From positions 62,001-126,000 of the forward strand of contig NZ_NEGH01000009.1 of the NCBI RefSeq assembly GCF_002135375.1: a DNA stretch of 64,000 bases. Reading direction: 5' to 3'. This DNA comes from Acinetobacter sp. ANC 4558 (GTDB taxonomy: Bacteria > Pseudomonadota > Gammaproteobacteria > Pseudomonadales > Moraxellaceae). The notes under the pieces are model-generated. The model ran no database searches and had not been told where the DNA came from. It was given only the letters and a program-made list of their open reading frames with translations. Both the position numbers and the translations under genes were made by a program. Below, piece after piece: positions 35,020-43,825 of the stretch; the first letter of the stretch is position 1, and each line of letters begins with the position of its first letter.

Positions 35020-35799
35020 ATGCCAAAATTTACATCGAATAACGCTGAAATTAATTATCAAACTTTTGGTGATGCTCATCACCCTGCAATCATTTTTTCT
35101 AATTCGCTGGGTACTCAATACAGTATGTGGCAACCACAAATTGATGCATTGCAAAATGACTACTTTATCATTTGCTATGACACACGTGGGCATGGCGGTT
35201 CGTCTGCACCACAAGGTCCTTACACCATTGAACAATTAGGTCAAGATGTTGTTCATTTACTTGACCATTTAAACATCCAAAAAGCAAATTTCTGTGGTCT
35301 TTCTATGGGCGGCTTAACAGGACAATGGTTAGCAATTCATCATCCGGAACGATTTAATCATGTTGTAGTCTGTAATACAGCTGCAAAAGTTGGACAAGAA
35401 TCCGCATGGAATGAGCGTGCTTCATTAGTACGCCAACAAGGTTTACAACCCATCGCTGCAACAGCAGCATCACGATGGTTTACCGAAAGCTTTATCCAAA
35501 GCCAAGCAATAACTGTACAATCTTTAAGTAACGACTTAGCAGCTGGCAGCGCAGAAGGTTATGCAAGTTGTTGTGAAGCTTTGGCTAAGGCGGATTTACG
35601 TGATGATATCAAGCAAATTACAGTACCCGTACTCGTGATTGCTGGACAACAAGACCCAGTGACTACCGTTGCTGATGGTCAATTTATTGTAGATCAAATT
35701 GTAAATAGTCAATTATTTGAAATTAATGCTTCACATATTTCAAATATTGAATGTCCAGAAGATTTTACTCAGGCATTACGTCGTACATTTGCAATTTAA
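35020..35799 (+). CDS. catD: 3-oxoadipate enol-lactone hydrolase (CatD)
   Basis: A 259-residue alpha/beta hydrolase with the nucleophile elbow GLSMGG (Ser95), acid Asp212 in AGQQDPVTT and His239 in NASHISNIE. It hydrolyses beta-ketoadipate enol-lactone to beta-ketoadipate. The ATG at 35020 has GGAGAG just upstream; an earlier ATG at 34993 lacks one. Just before the gene, 9-bp complementary arms (TCTCTCTGC at 34955-34963 and GCAGAGAGA at 34997-35005) could fold the leader next to the ribosome site. A terminator follows the gene. Confidence 0.92.
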   Translation: MPKFTSNNAEINYQTFGDAHHPAIIFSNSLGTQYSMWQPQIDALQNDYFIICYDTRGHGGSSAPQGPYTIEQLGQDVVHLLDHLNIQKANFCGLSMGGLTGQWLAIHHPERFNHVVVCNTAAKVGQESAWNERASLVRQQGLQPIAATAASRWFTESFIQSQAITVQSLSNDLAAGSAEGYASCCEALAKADLRDDIKQITVPVLVIAGQQDPVTTVADGQFIVDQIVNSQLFEINASHISNIECPEDFTQALRRTFAI

Positions 35800-35813
35800 A
35801 TCACGCCCCCATT

Positions 35814-35852
35814 CAGTGTGTAACCTCATCATTACACACTGATTTTTATTTC
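35814..35852 (+). terminator. Terminator of the catB-D operon
   Basis: Perfect 10-bp stem (CAGTGTGTAA and complement, loop of 8 nt, 35814-35841) followed by ATTTTTATTT, 15 bp after the catD stop. Confidence 0.85.
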
Positions 35853-36959
35853 TCAGTCTATATTTATATTGCACACTTACATAACACAACTATTACATGA
35901 TGAGAACTTACTTCCTACGCTGAGTCATACGAATATCTACGTCGATTAAATTTATAAAAATAATTATTGAATTTTACATGTAATTTTGTTTTATTATAGT
36001 AAAAGACGATGTCATTTATTCTAGATCCATTTTTCAATGAAAATATGACGTGATTCATGATTACAAAAGCACTCAAATTACTGAGCCTCTTCACCTTAAT
36101 AAATCTTAATTTGCAGTTCTTTTGACAATAGTATTATAGTACTCGCATATGAGGTCATGACATTTAAGCATTATCTTGAAAAATCTTCTAACACTTAGCT
36201 CATTCATACTCATTAGATAGACAATTCTAGCGTTTTATATACTTTTTTGGGTATAATTCAAAGCAGCCACAAATTTTTCTAAATTCCTCTTCTAAACATT
36301 GATTCAAACCTACTTAATGGGCGATAAAATCAAATTCATTTTATATTTTCTTCTCATGCTATTAAATTTATAAAGCCAAAACTTTCATTAAAATACTCCA
36401 ATCTAAAGTCACTAAACTCATTTATAATCATGAATAATACAGTAAACAAGTAAATCCAAAAAATACAATATCACCATATTTATCAATAAATTATTGAATT
36501 AAAATTATTTACTACTTAACCTTAAAATCCATTCTATTTGGCTAATGCCTCATCATCAAAATATGTGATGAGTTATAAGAATGCTCATTATTTTGACCAT
36601 CATCTTATAAAGCTTATATTTCTATTACTATATAAAAGATTCAACTTTTTTTCAAAAAACTGAGTGTTTTAGTCTGATTTAATTTTCAATAAATATACCT
36701 ATAAGGTATTTATATAAACTTTTTGGGTTCTTGTTATTGCTCATTTAAGCCCTATAATCGTTTCTATCAAATGAAATAAATACCCACATCTATATAGGTA
36801 AATTATTTCTATTTCATATGTTAAATCTATCATTCTAATTGTAGCGTGAAGCACAAATGGTTATCCCAACAATATGAATAGAAACTATAACATCTAAACC
36901 AGATATGTTGGAATTTGAAATAAAACGCTCAATTTTTTGGCATTATTAAGGAGATAGCC
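35853..36959. other. 1.1-kb gene-free region upstream of catA
   Basis: No supportable gene on either strand; stops are frequent in all frames and the base composition is very AT-rich. It contains the CatM-type box at 36695-36709, a looser ATAC-N8-GTAT at 36239-36254, and an inverted repeat CTCATCA/TGATGAG at 36549-36572. The catA ribosome site (AAGGAG) is at its right end. The box lies 250 bp before the catA ATG, which implies a long 5' leader or a distant promoter. The rest may be decayed DNA. Confidence 0.6.
36695..36709 (+). promoter_or_regulatory. CatM/BenM box ATAC-N7-GTAT upstream of catA
   Basis: ATAC-CTATAAG-GTAT has the same half-sites and spacing as the box in the catM-catB interval. 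It is expected to bring catA under muconate/CatM (or BenM) control. Confidence 0.82.
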
Positions 36960-37895
36960 ATGAATGTTAAAATTTTCGATACACAGGAAGTACAAGATTT
37001 TTTACGTCTAGCTAGCGGTTTAGAACAAGAAGGTGGAGACCCACGCGTTAAACTGATTGTACATCGTGTACTTTCCGATCTTTTTAAAATGATCGAGGAT
37101 TTAGACATTACTTCTGATGAATATTGGCAAGGTGTTGCATATTTAAATCAGTTAGGTACAAGTCAAGAAGCAGCATTGTTGTCCCCTGGTTTAGGCTTAG
37201 ACCGTTTCCTTGATATGCGTATGGATGCTGAAGATGCTGCACTAGGTATTGAGATTGGTACACCACGTACAATTGAAGGTCCATTATATGTTGCTGGTGC
37301 TCCAGTTGAACAAGGTTTTGCACGTTTAGATGACGGTAGCGATCCAGATGGTCAAACCCTTATTATGCATGGTGTTATTTATGATGCAGAAGGAAAACCA
37401 TTTCCAAATGCACAAGTTGAAGTATGGCATGCCAATACTAAAGGATTTTATTCACACTTTGACCCAACTGGTGAACAAGTTCCATTCAACATGCGTCGCA
37501 CAATTATCACAGATGACCAAGGTCGCTATCGTTTCCAAAGCATCATGCCTAAAGGCTATGGCTGTCCACCAGATGGTCCTACTCAACAGTTATTAAATCA
37601 ACTTGGTCGTCATGGTAACCGCCCTGCCCATATTCACTTCTTTATTACTGCAGATGGTCATCGTAAGTTAACCACTCAGTTAAATATGGCAAATGATCCA
37701 TTAGTATATGATGATTTCGCTTATGCAACTCGTGATGGCTTAGTTGTACCAGTCATTGAACACAATGATGAAGCAGATATCAAAACACAAGGATTTGATG
37801 GTCCTTATCTTGAAATGGAATTCGATTTCAAATTAAGTAAATTACATGATGGTGTAGATAATCAACTTGTAGAACGTCCACGTTTACAAGCTTAA
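36960..37895 (+). CDS. catA: Catechol 1,2-dioxygenase (CatA)
   Basis: A 311-residue intradiol dioxygenase that converts catechol to cis,cis-muconate. An N-terminal helical linker domain (about 1-100) is followed by the catalytic beta-sandwich. The ferric ligands Tyr164 (KGFYSHF), Tyr200 (PKGYGCP), His224 and His226 (RPAHIHFF) sit exactly where they do in ADP1 CatA. A strong AAGGAG precedes the ATG. It forms its own unit downstream of catD, with a hairpin after it, then two GTPase genes in the same orientation. The enzyme feeds CatB, so catechol from benzoate or other aromatics enters here. Confidence 0.96.
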   Translation: MNVKIFDTQEVQDFLRLASGLEQEGGDPRVKLIVHRVLSDLFKMIEDLDITSDEYWQGVAYLNQLGTSQEAALLSPGLGLDRFLDMRMDAEDAALGIEIGTPRTIEGPLYVAGAPVEQGFARLDDGSDPDGQTLIMHGVIYDAEGKPFPNAQVEVWHANTKGFYSHFDPTGEQVPFNMRRTIITDDQGRYRFQSIMPKGYGCPPDGPTQQLLNQLGRHGNRPAHIHFFITADGHRKLTTQLNMANDPLVYDDFAYATRDGLVVPVIEHNDEADIKTQGFDGPYLEMEFDFKLSKLHDGVDNQLVERPRLQA

Positions 37896-37916
37896 TCTGA
37901 GTTTAATCAACTTCTA

Positions 37917-37947
37917 AATATGGCTGGCTTTGACCAGCCATATTTGT
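37917..37947 (+). terminator. Hairpin between catA and the GTPase genes
   Basis: Perfect 11-bp stem (AATATGGCTGG and complement, loop CTTTGA, 37917-37944) followed by only a short TTTG. It may be a leaky terminator allowing read-through into the GTPase pair 25 bp later. Confidence 0.65.
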
Positions 37948-37971
37948 CATAACGATAAGCAGAGAAAAAGT

Positions 37972-39228
37972 ATGGATACTCAAAATTTCAATGAAGCAGT
38001 TGCTATTGTATTAGGTGTTTTGCCAACAAGAGCCATTGATCTAGCACGCCTAACCGCAATCGCCCAATCTATGCAAACGCCAACCATTACTGTGATTGGC
38101 AAATATAATCATGGCAAAAGTCGCTTACTCAATGAATTAATTGGTCATGATATTTTTTCTGTTGCAGATCGCCGTGAAACCGTTGAACTTACAGAACATG
38201 TTCATCAAAATATTCGCTGGCTTGATGCACCTGGTCTAGATGCCGATGTCATGGGACAAGATGACCATTTGGCTCAACAAGCACTCTGGTGTAAATCTGA
38301 TATTCGCTTATTTGTTCACTCTGTAAAAGAAGGTGAATTAGACTCCGCGGAACATCCTTTACTCCAAAAATTATATGAAGATTCACAGCGTACCCAGCGT
38401 AAAACATTGGTTACGTTAACACAAGTTGATCAAGTTCCTGATCAAACGGTATTAAGCCATATTATTCAATCAATTACCCAACAAATTCCACAACTTGCAC
38501 TCTTACCAGTGTCTGCAACTCGTCATCGACAAGCAATAGAAAATAACAAGCAATTATTATTACAAAAAAGTGGTATAAATGAATTACGTGCAGCATTAGA
38601 TAACGCTTTATCTCAAGTACCTAAAGCACGCCTTTTTGAAAAAGAATTATTATTTAATGAGATGTCTCAGCAGCTACAAGCACTATATACTGAACGACAT
38701 AATGAGTTATTAACCTTACAGGAAACTCAAAAACAACAACGAATTTCTTTTGATCAAGACTTAAATACGGTACTTGATAAAGTTCGTGATGACTTGCGAC
38801 CCACCATTCAAGTAACAGGTCATGATGATGCCTTAGTGCCAGATTCTTTTGAGAATATGTTCAAAATGACCGCTGGAAAGCAAGAACGTGCACGTATTCA
38901 AGTTGCATATTCGCGTGCATGTATTGATTTAAATAGCCATTTAGTTCGCTATGGTGTGGTTGGTTTACCAAGTTCACAACAAACCAATGTCCGTAGTTTA
39001 GATACTGTGATGGTAGCAGTCATGGGGGTATCGGTTAAATATCGAGAAGATTTACGAAAAATATTTTGTGAAGATTCAGGTCGTGAAAGATTATGCCGTG
39101 AATTCGCTCACTATTATGAGTTATCTGCAGAAAGAGAAACACTTGTTCAAAAAATAATAGATGTTTCAGCTGAAGAAGCTTTAATTTGTCAGGCACAAGA
39201 TGCACTCAGAATCTTGGAGGCTGCATAA
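37972..39228 (+). CDS. Dynamin-like/TRAFAC GTPase, first of a pair
   Basis: A 418-residue protein with a P-loop GTPase domain: G1 GKYNHGKSRLLN (about 44-55), a switch segment RRETVELT, G3 DAPGLD, and G4 TQVD. The C-terminal half (about 215-418) is helical with heptad-like stretches (LLTLQETQKQQRISFDQDL), as in bacterial dynamin-like proteins. No membrane segment is evident. The ATG at 37972 is preferred over an upstream start at 37930 that would run through the catA hairpin. Its stop overlaps the next gene's ATG (TAATG). Cellular role unknown; proximity to catA may be incidental. Confidence 0.78.
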   Translation: MDTQNFNEAVAIVLGVLPTRAIDLARLTAIAQSMQTPTITVIGKYNHGKSRLLNELIGHDIFSVADRRETVELTEHVHQNIRWLDAPGLDADVMGQDDHLAQQALWCKSDIRLFVHSVKEGELDSAEHPLLQKLYEDSQRTQRKTLVTLTQVDQVPDQTVLSHIIQSITQQIPQLALLPVSATRHRQAIENNKQLLLQKSGINELRAALDNALSQVPKARLFEKELLFNEMSQQLQALYTERHNELLTLQETQKQQRISFDQDLNTVLDKVRDDLRPTIQVTGHDDALVPDSFENMFKMTAGKQERARIQVAYSRACIDLNSHLVRYGVVGLPSSQQTNVRSLDTVMVAVMGVSVKYREDLRKIFCEDSGRERLCREFAHYYELSAERETLVQKIIDVSAEEALICQAQDALRILEAA

Positions 39229-40802
39229 TGACTCAGCACACGACCCTCCAAAAGTTTATTGACACCTTAAATACGTCTAACCATGAACAATTAGATTTTT
39301 CCCCCATATTACATGAATTACAAATTTGGCGTGATGAGCTTAAGCAGAATCTACAAAGAAATCTACTTTCTGCTGATAGGTTTTCTCCTATCAGCCCATT
39401 AAGTGAATTACTTATCAGTTTTAATCAACAAATCATTGCAGATATTCATCAATGGGATGATTTATGGCATGAACTTACTCCTGCACAGTCTCTTGCCGAT
39501 ACATTTGATAAAAACGTCATGTTTTTAATTTTTGGAAAGTTTAATGCAGGTAAAAGTTCATTATGCAACTTGCTTGCAGAATTATTTAAACAACAAAATC
39601 AATCAGTTAAGTCTTTTTATCTTTCTGATGGTCAAATTGTTTATCATCAAGATACGTTGAGTGAAGGTGCAACTGAAACAACTGCACAATTACAAGGTGT
39701 TTGTTTAGGTGAAAAACTCATTTTACTTGATACTCCAGGGTTACACTCGGTTACTTCTAAAAATTCGGCATTGACTCAACGTTTTATTGATAGTGCGGAT
39801 GGTGTACTTTGGCTAAGTAGTTCATCTTCACCTGGTCAAGTTCAAGAGTTAGAAGCTTTAGCTCGTGAATTGCGTCGCCATAAACCCTTATTGCCTGTAA
39901 TTACACGAAGTGATCAAATTGAGGAAGATGAGCTTGATGGTGAAATTTGTGCTGTTCTCTGCAATAAAAATGTAGCTCAACGTGCAATACAAGAAGCAGA
40001 TGTTCATGAGCGCTCTATCGAAAAACTCATCGAAATGCATGTAGATCCTAAACTATTAAAAAACCCAGTCTCTATTTCTGCACAAATGGTTCGTCAAAAT
40101 AATTTTGATTCTTCCGCAATGACCGAAGCAGGAATTAATCAACTTTTTAATGCACTTTTAGATTTAATTAAACCAGCACTCAGTTACAAGCAACGTAAAT
40201 CTATTGAAATATTTTTACACTATTTACAAGAACAAATACTCGAACCTTTAACCCTGATTTTTGATGCAGCTTTAAATCAAATTCAACAAAAAACTCAGAC
40301 AATGCAGCTTAACTTAAGCCAACAAAAAGAGAGAATTATCACTCAAACTTGGCGTAATATTGTTCCACAATTACCAACACTTTTAGTGCAACATGCTCAG
40401 ACACAGTCTATTCATCGTGTATTAGAAACAGTTAATGTGTGGACGAATGAAACACTACATTTACAATTACAAGAACATTTAACTGACTACTTATTGCCAG
40501 AGATTTCACTCATTAAACTAGAGTTAAATCCACATATTCGTTATGACATCATTGCAAATGATAAAAATGAAGATCTGATCATTGGTCATGATCAATTATA
40601 TAATGAACTTTCCACTCAACTTCATAATGCTTTAACCGATCATCTCACTGATGTTACTTCTGAATGTTCTCAACAACTAACAGACTTAATTGCAGAACAG
40701 CAACAGCTCAATGAAATGCTTTTACAGTTCACTGAAAGTTTAAATGAAATTGCAAGAAAACTCCGTGTTAATCAGTCCTCTGACGTATTAATGCCGAGTT
40801 GA
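39228..40802 (+). CDS. Dynamin-like GTPase, second of a pair
   Basis: A 524-residue protein. An N-terminal helical region of about 95 residues leads into a GTPase domain with G1 FGKFNAGKSSLCN (about 104-116), a TET switch (EGATETTAQL), G3 LDTPGLHS and a G4-like TRSD. A long helical C-terminus (about 335-524) has Gln-rich coiled stretches. The ATG shares a base with the previous stop codon and the GGAGG ribosome site is inside the first gene, so the two proteins are made together, fitting the hetero-oligomeric pairs known for bacterial dynamins. Possible roles are membrane remodelling or stress response; nothing here decides. Confidence 0.78.
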   Translation: MTQHTTLQKFIDTLNTSNHEQLDFSPILHELQIWRDELKQNLQRNLLSADRFSPISPLSELLISFNQQIIADIHQWDDLWHELTPAQSLADTFDKNVMFLIFGKFNAGKSSLCNLLAELFKQQNQSVKSFYLSDGQIVYHQDTLSEGATETTAQLQGVCLGEKLILLDTPGLHSVTSKNSALTQRFIDSADGVLWLSSSSSPGQVQELEALARELRRHKPLLPVITRSDQIEEDELDGEICAVLCNKNVAQRAIQEADVHERSIEKLIEMHVDPKLLKNPVSISAQMVRQNNFDSSAMTEAGINQLFNALLDLIKPALSYKQRKSIEIFLHYLQEQILEPLTLIFDAALNQIQQKTQTMQLNLSQQKERIITQTWRNIVPQLPTLLVQHAQTQSIHRVLETVNVWTNETLHLQLQEHLTDYLLPEISLIKLELNPHIRYDIIANDKNEDLIIGHDQLYNELSTQLHNALTDHLTDVTSECSQQLTDLIAEQQQLNEMLLQFTESLNEIARKLRVNQSSDVLMPS

Positions 40803-40812
40803 TGAGTTCAAG

Positions 40813-40858
40813 AAATTTAGAATTTCTCATTAGTTTATACATTAGAAACTCTAAATTT
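40813..40858. terminator. Bidirectional hairpin between convergent genes
   Basis: Arms starting AAATTTAGA and ending TCTAAATTT extend to about 15 bp with one mismatch. The element lies between the ends of the GTPase and acetyltransferase genes. Confidence 0.6.
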
Positions 40859-40873
40859 CATCTAGTTTCAAAC

Positions 40874-41467
40874 TTATCTTGGTTTACTCATGAGCCAAGA
40901 TAAATTGTGTTGAATGGCTGGCCACTCACTTCTAACAATACTATAGACATGCGTATCTCTTAAAATATCATCCTCTACAATTTGATGACTTCGTAAAACA
41001 CCATCTAATTTTGCTCCTAAACGAACAATGGCTGCCTGACTGCGAACATTAAAAGAGGATGTTCTAAACTCAACTGCAATGCAGTTTAATACCTCAAATG
41101 CATATGTTAACAGTAATCTTTTACATTCCGTATTCACATGAGTACGTTGCACAGACTGTCTATACCATGTCGAACCAATTTCCACACGGCGATGTATTTG
41201 CTCAATATTCATAAAAGTCGTCATGCCTAATACTTGACCCGTTTTGCGATCTTCAATATAAAAAGGCAACATACTGCCAACTTTTTGTAAAGTTAAGCGC
41301 CTTTCAATTTCCGTATACATTTGTTCTGGTGTAGGAACTTTTGTATACCAAAGTGTCCATAGTTCTCCATCACAGACAGCTTCACTCAACGCCTTTTCTT
41401 GTGCCAGATTTAAAGGTTTTAAAACAACATGCTCACCAATCAACTCAACTGGGTTCGTCCACGACAT
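40874..41467 (-). CDS. GNAT-family N-acetyltransferase (RimJ/RimL type)
   Basis: A 197-residue acetyltransferase. VELIGEHVVLKPL at the start and the pattern RVEIGSTWYRQSVQRTHVNTECKRLLLTYAFEVL match the RimJ/RimL subgroup's acetyl-CoA-binding segment. VEFRTSSFNVRSQAAIVRLGAKLDG with LRDTHVYSI follows near the C-terminus. The substrate (protein N-terminus or small amine) is unknown. It lies 41 bp downstream of the PaiB-like gene on the same strand, so the two may form an operon. Confidence 0.85.
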   Translation of the reverse strand: MSWTNPVELIGEHVVLKPLNLAQEKALSEAVCDGELWTLWYTKVPTPEQMYTEIERRLTLQKVGSMLPFYIEDRKTGQVLGMTTFMNIEQIHRRVEIGSTWYRQSVQRTHVNTECKRLLLTYAFEVLNCIAVEFRTSSFNVRSQAAIVRLGAKLDGVLRSHQIVEDDILRDTHVYSIVRSEWPAIQHNLSWLMSKPR

Positions 41468-41508
41468 TTATGTTTTCCTCACATTTTCCATATAAATAAC
41501 TGAATGAT

Positions 41509-42147
41509 TTATTTTTTAGATTCTGCAATCTGATAAATCGCCTTAGCAAGTTCATGCTGATTTGACTGATTGAGTGCATGTGCAACCCCTAAAATATCTG
41601 GGTATGCTTTATTTTGACTCAGCTTTAACTTGCCTTGTAGGCGTGTAATTTCGATTTCAATCCCAACAATTTTTTTCAACATTCCTGCTATATAATCTTG
41701 AGGTGCATCCGTCATTTTCCACGGTATAGGCTGTGTTGCTTCGTGCTGACGTGTTAAGCGTGCAACAAGACCTCGTACATATTTCTCATCATCATGAATC
41801 GTAATTTTCCCATATACATGCACCACCCTATAATTCCAAGTAGGTACTTGTTGATGATGTACCTGCTTACTTGGATACCACTGTGGGGAAATGTAAGCAT
41901 CACCAGCGCGGAAAATGATTAAGACCTCTTCTTCATGTTGAAGGTTCTGCCAAATTGGATTATTTCTTGCTACATGTGCAGATAAAGTTCCAAATTGTCC
42001 TTTATTCAGCTGTAATTCAAAAGGTAAATGATTGGCGTCTAATCCAACCTCTCCAGCATTGATTAAAATACCTAATGGATATTCAGATATCAGTTGGTAG
42101 AGAGCATCTCGTTGTGTTTCTTCAAAATCTTTTGGGATATACATCAT
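41509..42147 (-). CDS. PaiB-family FMN-binding protein
   Basis: A 212-residue protein beginning MMYIPKDFEETQRD, the typical PaiB start. Later landmarks are HLPFELQLNKGQFGTLSAHVARNNPIWQ, YISPQWYPSK and VPTWNYRVVHVYGKI, the split-barrel flavin-binding core. PaiB of Bacillus was described as a negative regulator; most relatives are uncharacterised flavin- or heme-binding proteins. Adjacent ATGs at 42147 and 42144 both follow AAGGA. It is divergent from a MocR regulator, which probably controls it together with the acetyltransferase. Confidence 0.87.
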   Translation of the reverse strand: MMYIPKDFEETQRDALYQLISEYPLGILINAGEVGLDANHLPFELQLNKGQFGTLSAHVARNNPIWQNLQHEEEVLIIFRAGDAYISPQWYPSKQVHHQQVPTWNYRVVHVYGKITIHDDEKYVRGLVARLTRQHEATQPIPWKMTDAPQDYIAGMLKKIVGIEIEITRLQGKLKLSQNKAYPDILGVAHALNQSNQHELAKAIYQIAESKK

Positions 42148-42257
42148 CAAAATCCTTTAGATAAAGTTATGTATTTTCATATTTCTCTTGTAGATTTTCT
42201 ATTTTTTATGGCTTATAAAAAAGTACCACTTTTATCTTTATAATATAGACCAGAATT

Positions 42258-43733
42258 ATGGCAAGATTAGCAAAAGTGATTGATCTCCCATTGATTGCAA
42301 ATATCAATAAATCTGATGGGAAAATAAGTTCACAGCTCACTCGAGCAATTCGTCAAGCAGTGCAAAATGGTGATTTAAAAGCAGATGATCCCTTACCTTC
42401 ATCTCGAGTGCTTGCTCAAACTTTAAAGGTGGCACGAGGTACAGTCATTGACGCTTACGATCAATTAATCGCCGAAGGTGTTATATGTTCTCACCCTCGA
42501 AGAGGAACCTATATTTCGTCCACCTTAAATGTCACCGTAAAATCCCATAAAGTCGCAATAACTCCAACGCTCACTTTAACTAAATCCGCACATGCCTATG
42601 CAAACGTACTCCAAGAATTTACCCCACTACCACATGCACCTTTTGCCATTTCAATTCCTATAGCACGTACGCAGCCTCAAGATGCTTGGAGAAAATTTGG
42701 TAATCGATTTAGAGCTCGTGGTGTTGGTATACCAACGGGTTATGATGATCCGCAAGGTGTTCTGGCACTTCGAATTGCAATTGCAGATTATGTTCGACGT
42801 TCCCGTTCAGTTCATTGTGAACCTGAACAAATTGTAATTACCAATGGAATTCAGCAAGCCTTATATATTTGTAGTCAAATTTTATTTGAAGCACATGATC
42901 ATGTGTGGGTCGAAGACCCTGCATATCGTGGTACAACAAGCATTCTAGAACACTGCGTACATCAAATTGAAATCACGCGTATTCCCGTCGATGAAGAAGG
43001 AATTCAAATTGATTATGCCAAAACATTAACAAAACAAGCACGTGCTGTATTTGTCACGCCTTCACATCAATACCCATTAGGCATGTCAATGAGTTTGGCA
43101 CGACGAAATGCACTTTTGAACTGGGCAAAACAACATAAAGCTTGGATTATTGAAGATGATTATGACAGTGAGCTACGCTATATTGGTCAACCCTTTCCAG
43201 CGCTACAAGGATTAGCACCCGATCAAGTGATTTATTTAGGTACTTTTAGCAAAGTACTATTCCCTTCGCTACGTATTGGTTATGCTATTTTACCTCAGTC
43301 TTTAGTTGCACCATTTTGCGGGCTTAAAGTGATCATTGATCGACACAGCCCTACAGCCGATCAACATGTATTAGCTGCATTTATTCAAGAAGGCTTTTTG
43401 GAAAGGCATATTCGCCGCATTCGCCATGTGTATGCTGAAGTAAGACAATTTTTAATCAAAATCATTGAACAGCATATTCCCAAACACTTAGCATGGTTAC
43501 AAACAGGTGATCAAGGCATGCATATTGTTTTATGGCTTGCTGAAGGATTATGTGATCAAGATATTGCTATGTCTGCACTTCATGCAGGAATTTCGGTTAA
43601 AGCGATTTCCCCGACTTATTCTAAAGAAAGAAAACAATCTGGTTTGATTATTGGACTTGGAGATTTTGAACCTGAGCTTATGGAACAAGCAATTAAAAAA
43701 TTAGCACAGATTATTTTGAGTTCTAATCTATAA
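42258..43733 (+). CDS. MocR/PdxR-family regulator (GntR HTH fused to aminotransferase fold)
   Basis: A 491-residue chimera. The N-terminal GntR winged HTH (about 20-85) has LPSSRVLAQTLKVARGTVIDAYDQLIAEG, and the class I aminotransferase-like domain (about 120-490) has GYDDPQGVLALRIAIADYV, the Asp in EDDYDSEL and PLP-binding Lys332 in GTFSKVLFPSLRIGY. Members sense PLP or amino-acid/PLP adducts. It is divergent from the PaiB-like gene, a common pairing, with about 110 bp between them for both promoters. Confidence 0.9.
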   Translation: MARLAKVIDLPLIANINKSDGKISSQLTRAIRQAVQNGDLKADDPLPSSRVLAQTLKVARGTVIDAYDQLIAEGVICSHPRRGTYISSTLNVTVKSHKVAITPTLTLTKSAHAYANVLQEFTPLPHAPFAISIPIARTQPQDAWRKFGNRFRARGVGIPTGYDDPQGVLALRIAIADYVRRSRSVHCEPEQIVITNGIQQALYICSQILFEAHDHVWVEDPAYRGTTSILEHCVHQIEITRIPVDEEGIQIDYAKTLTKQARAVFVTPSHQYPLGMSMSLARRNALLNWAKQHKAWIIEDDYDSELRYIGQPFPALQGLAPDQVIYLGTFSKVLFPSLRIGYAILPQSLVAPFCGLKVIIDRHSPTADQHVLAAFIQEGFLERHIRRIRHVYAEVRQFLIKIIEQHIPKHLAWLQTGDQGMHIVLWLAEGLCDQDIAMSALHAGISVKAISPTYSKERKQSGLIIGLGDFEPELMEQAIKKLAQIILSSNL

Positions 43734-43779
43734 AATAAATCCACAAAACAAAATCCAATCTACGACATAAGCCATCAAG

Positions 43780-43814
43780 GTGGCTAAAATTAAAACGCTT
43801 TTAATTTTAGCCAC
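43780..43814. terminator. Long bidirectional terminator
   Basis: A perfect 16-bp stem (GTGGCTAAAATTAAAA and complement) with a CGC loop lies between the convergent MocR and TonB-receptor genes. A/T runs are built into the stem. Confidence 0.7.
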
Positions 43815-43825
43815 GCTGATCTTGT

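Noticed and set aside
36239..36254. Second CatM-like site, ATAC-N8-GTAT, upstream of catA
   Set aside because: Spacing is 8 instead of 7, and the site is 700 bp from catA; probably chance in AT-rich DNA.
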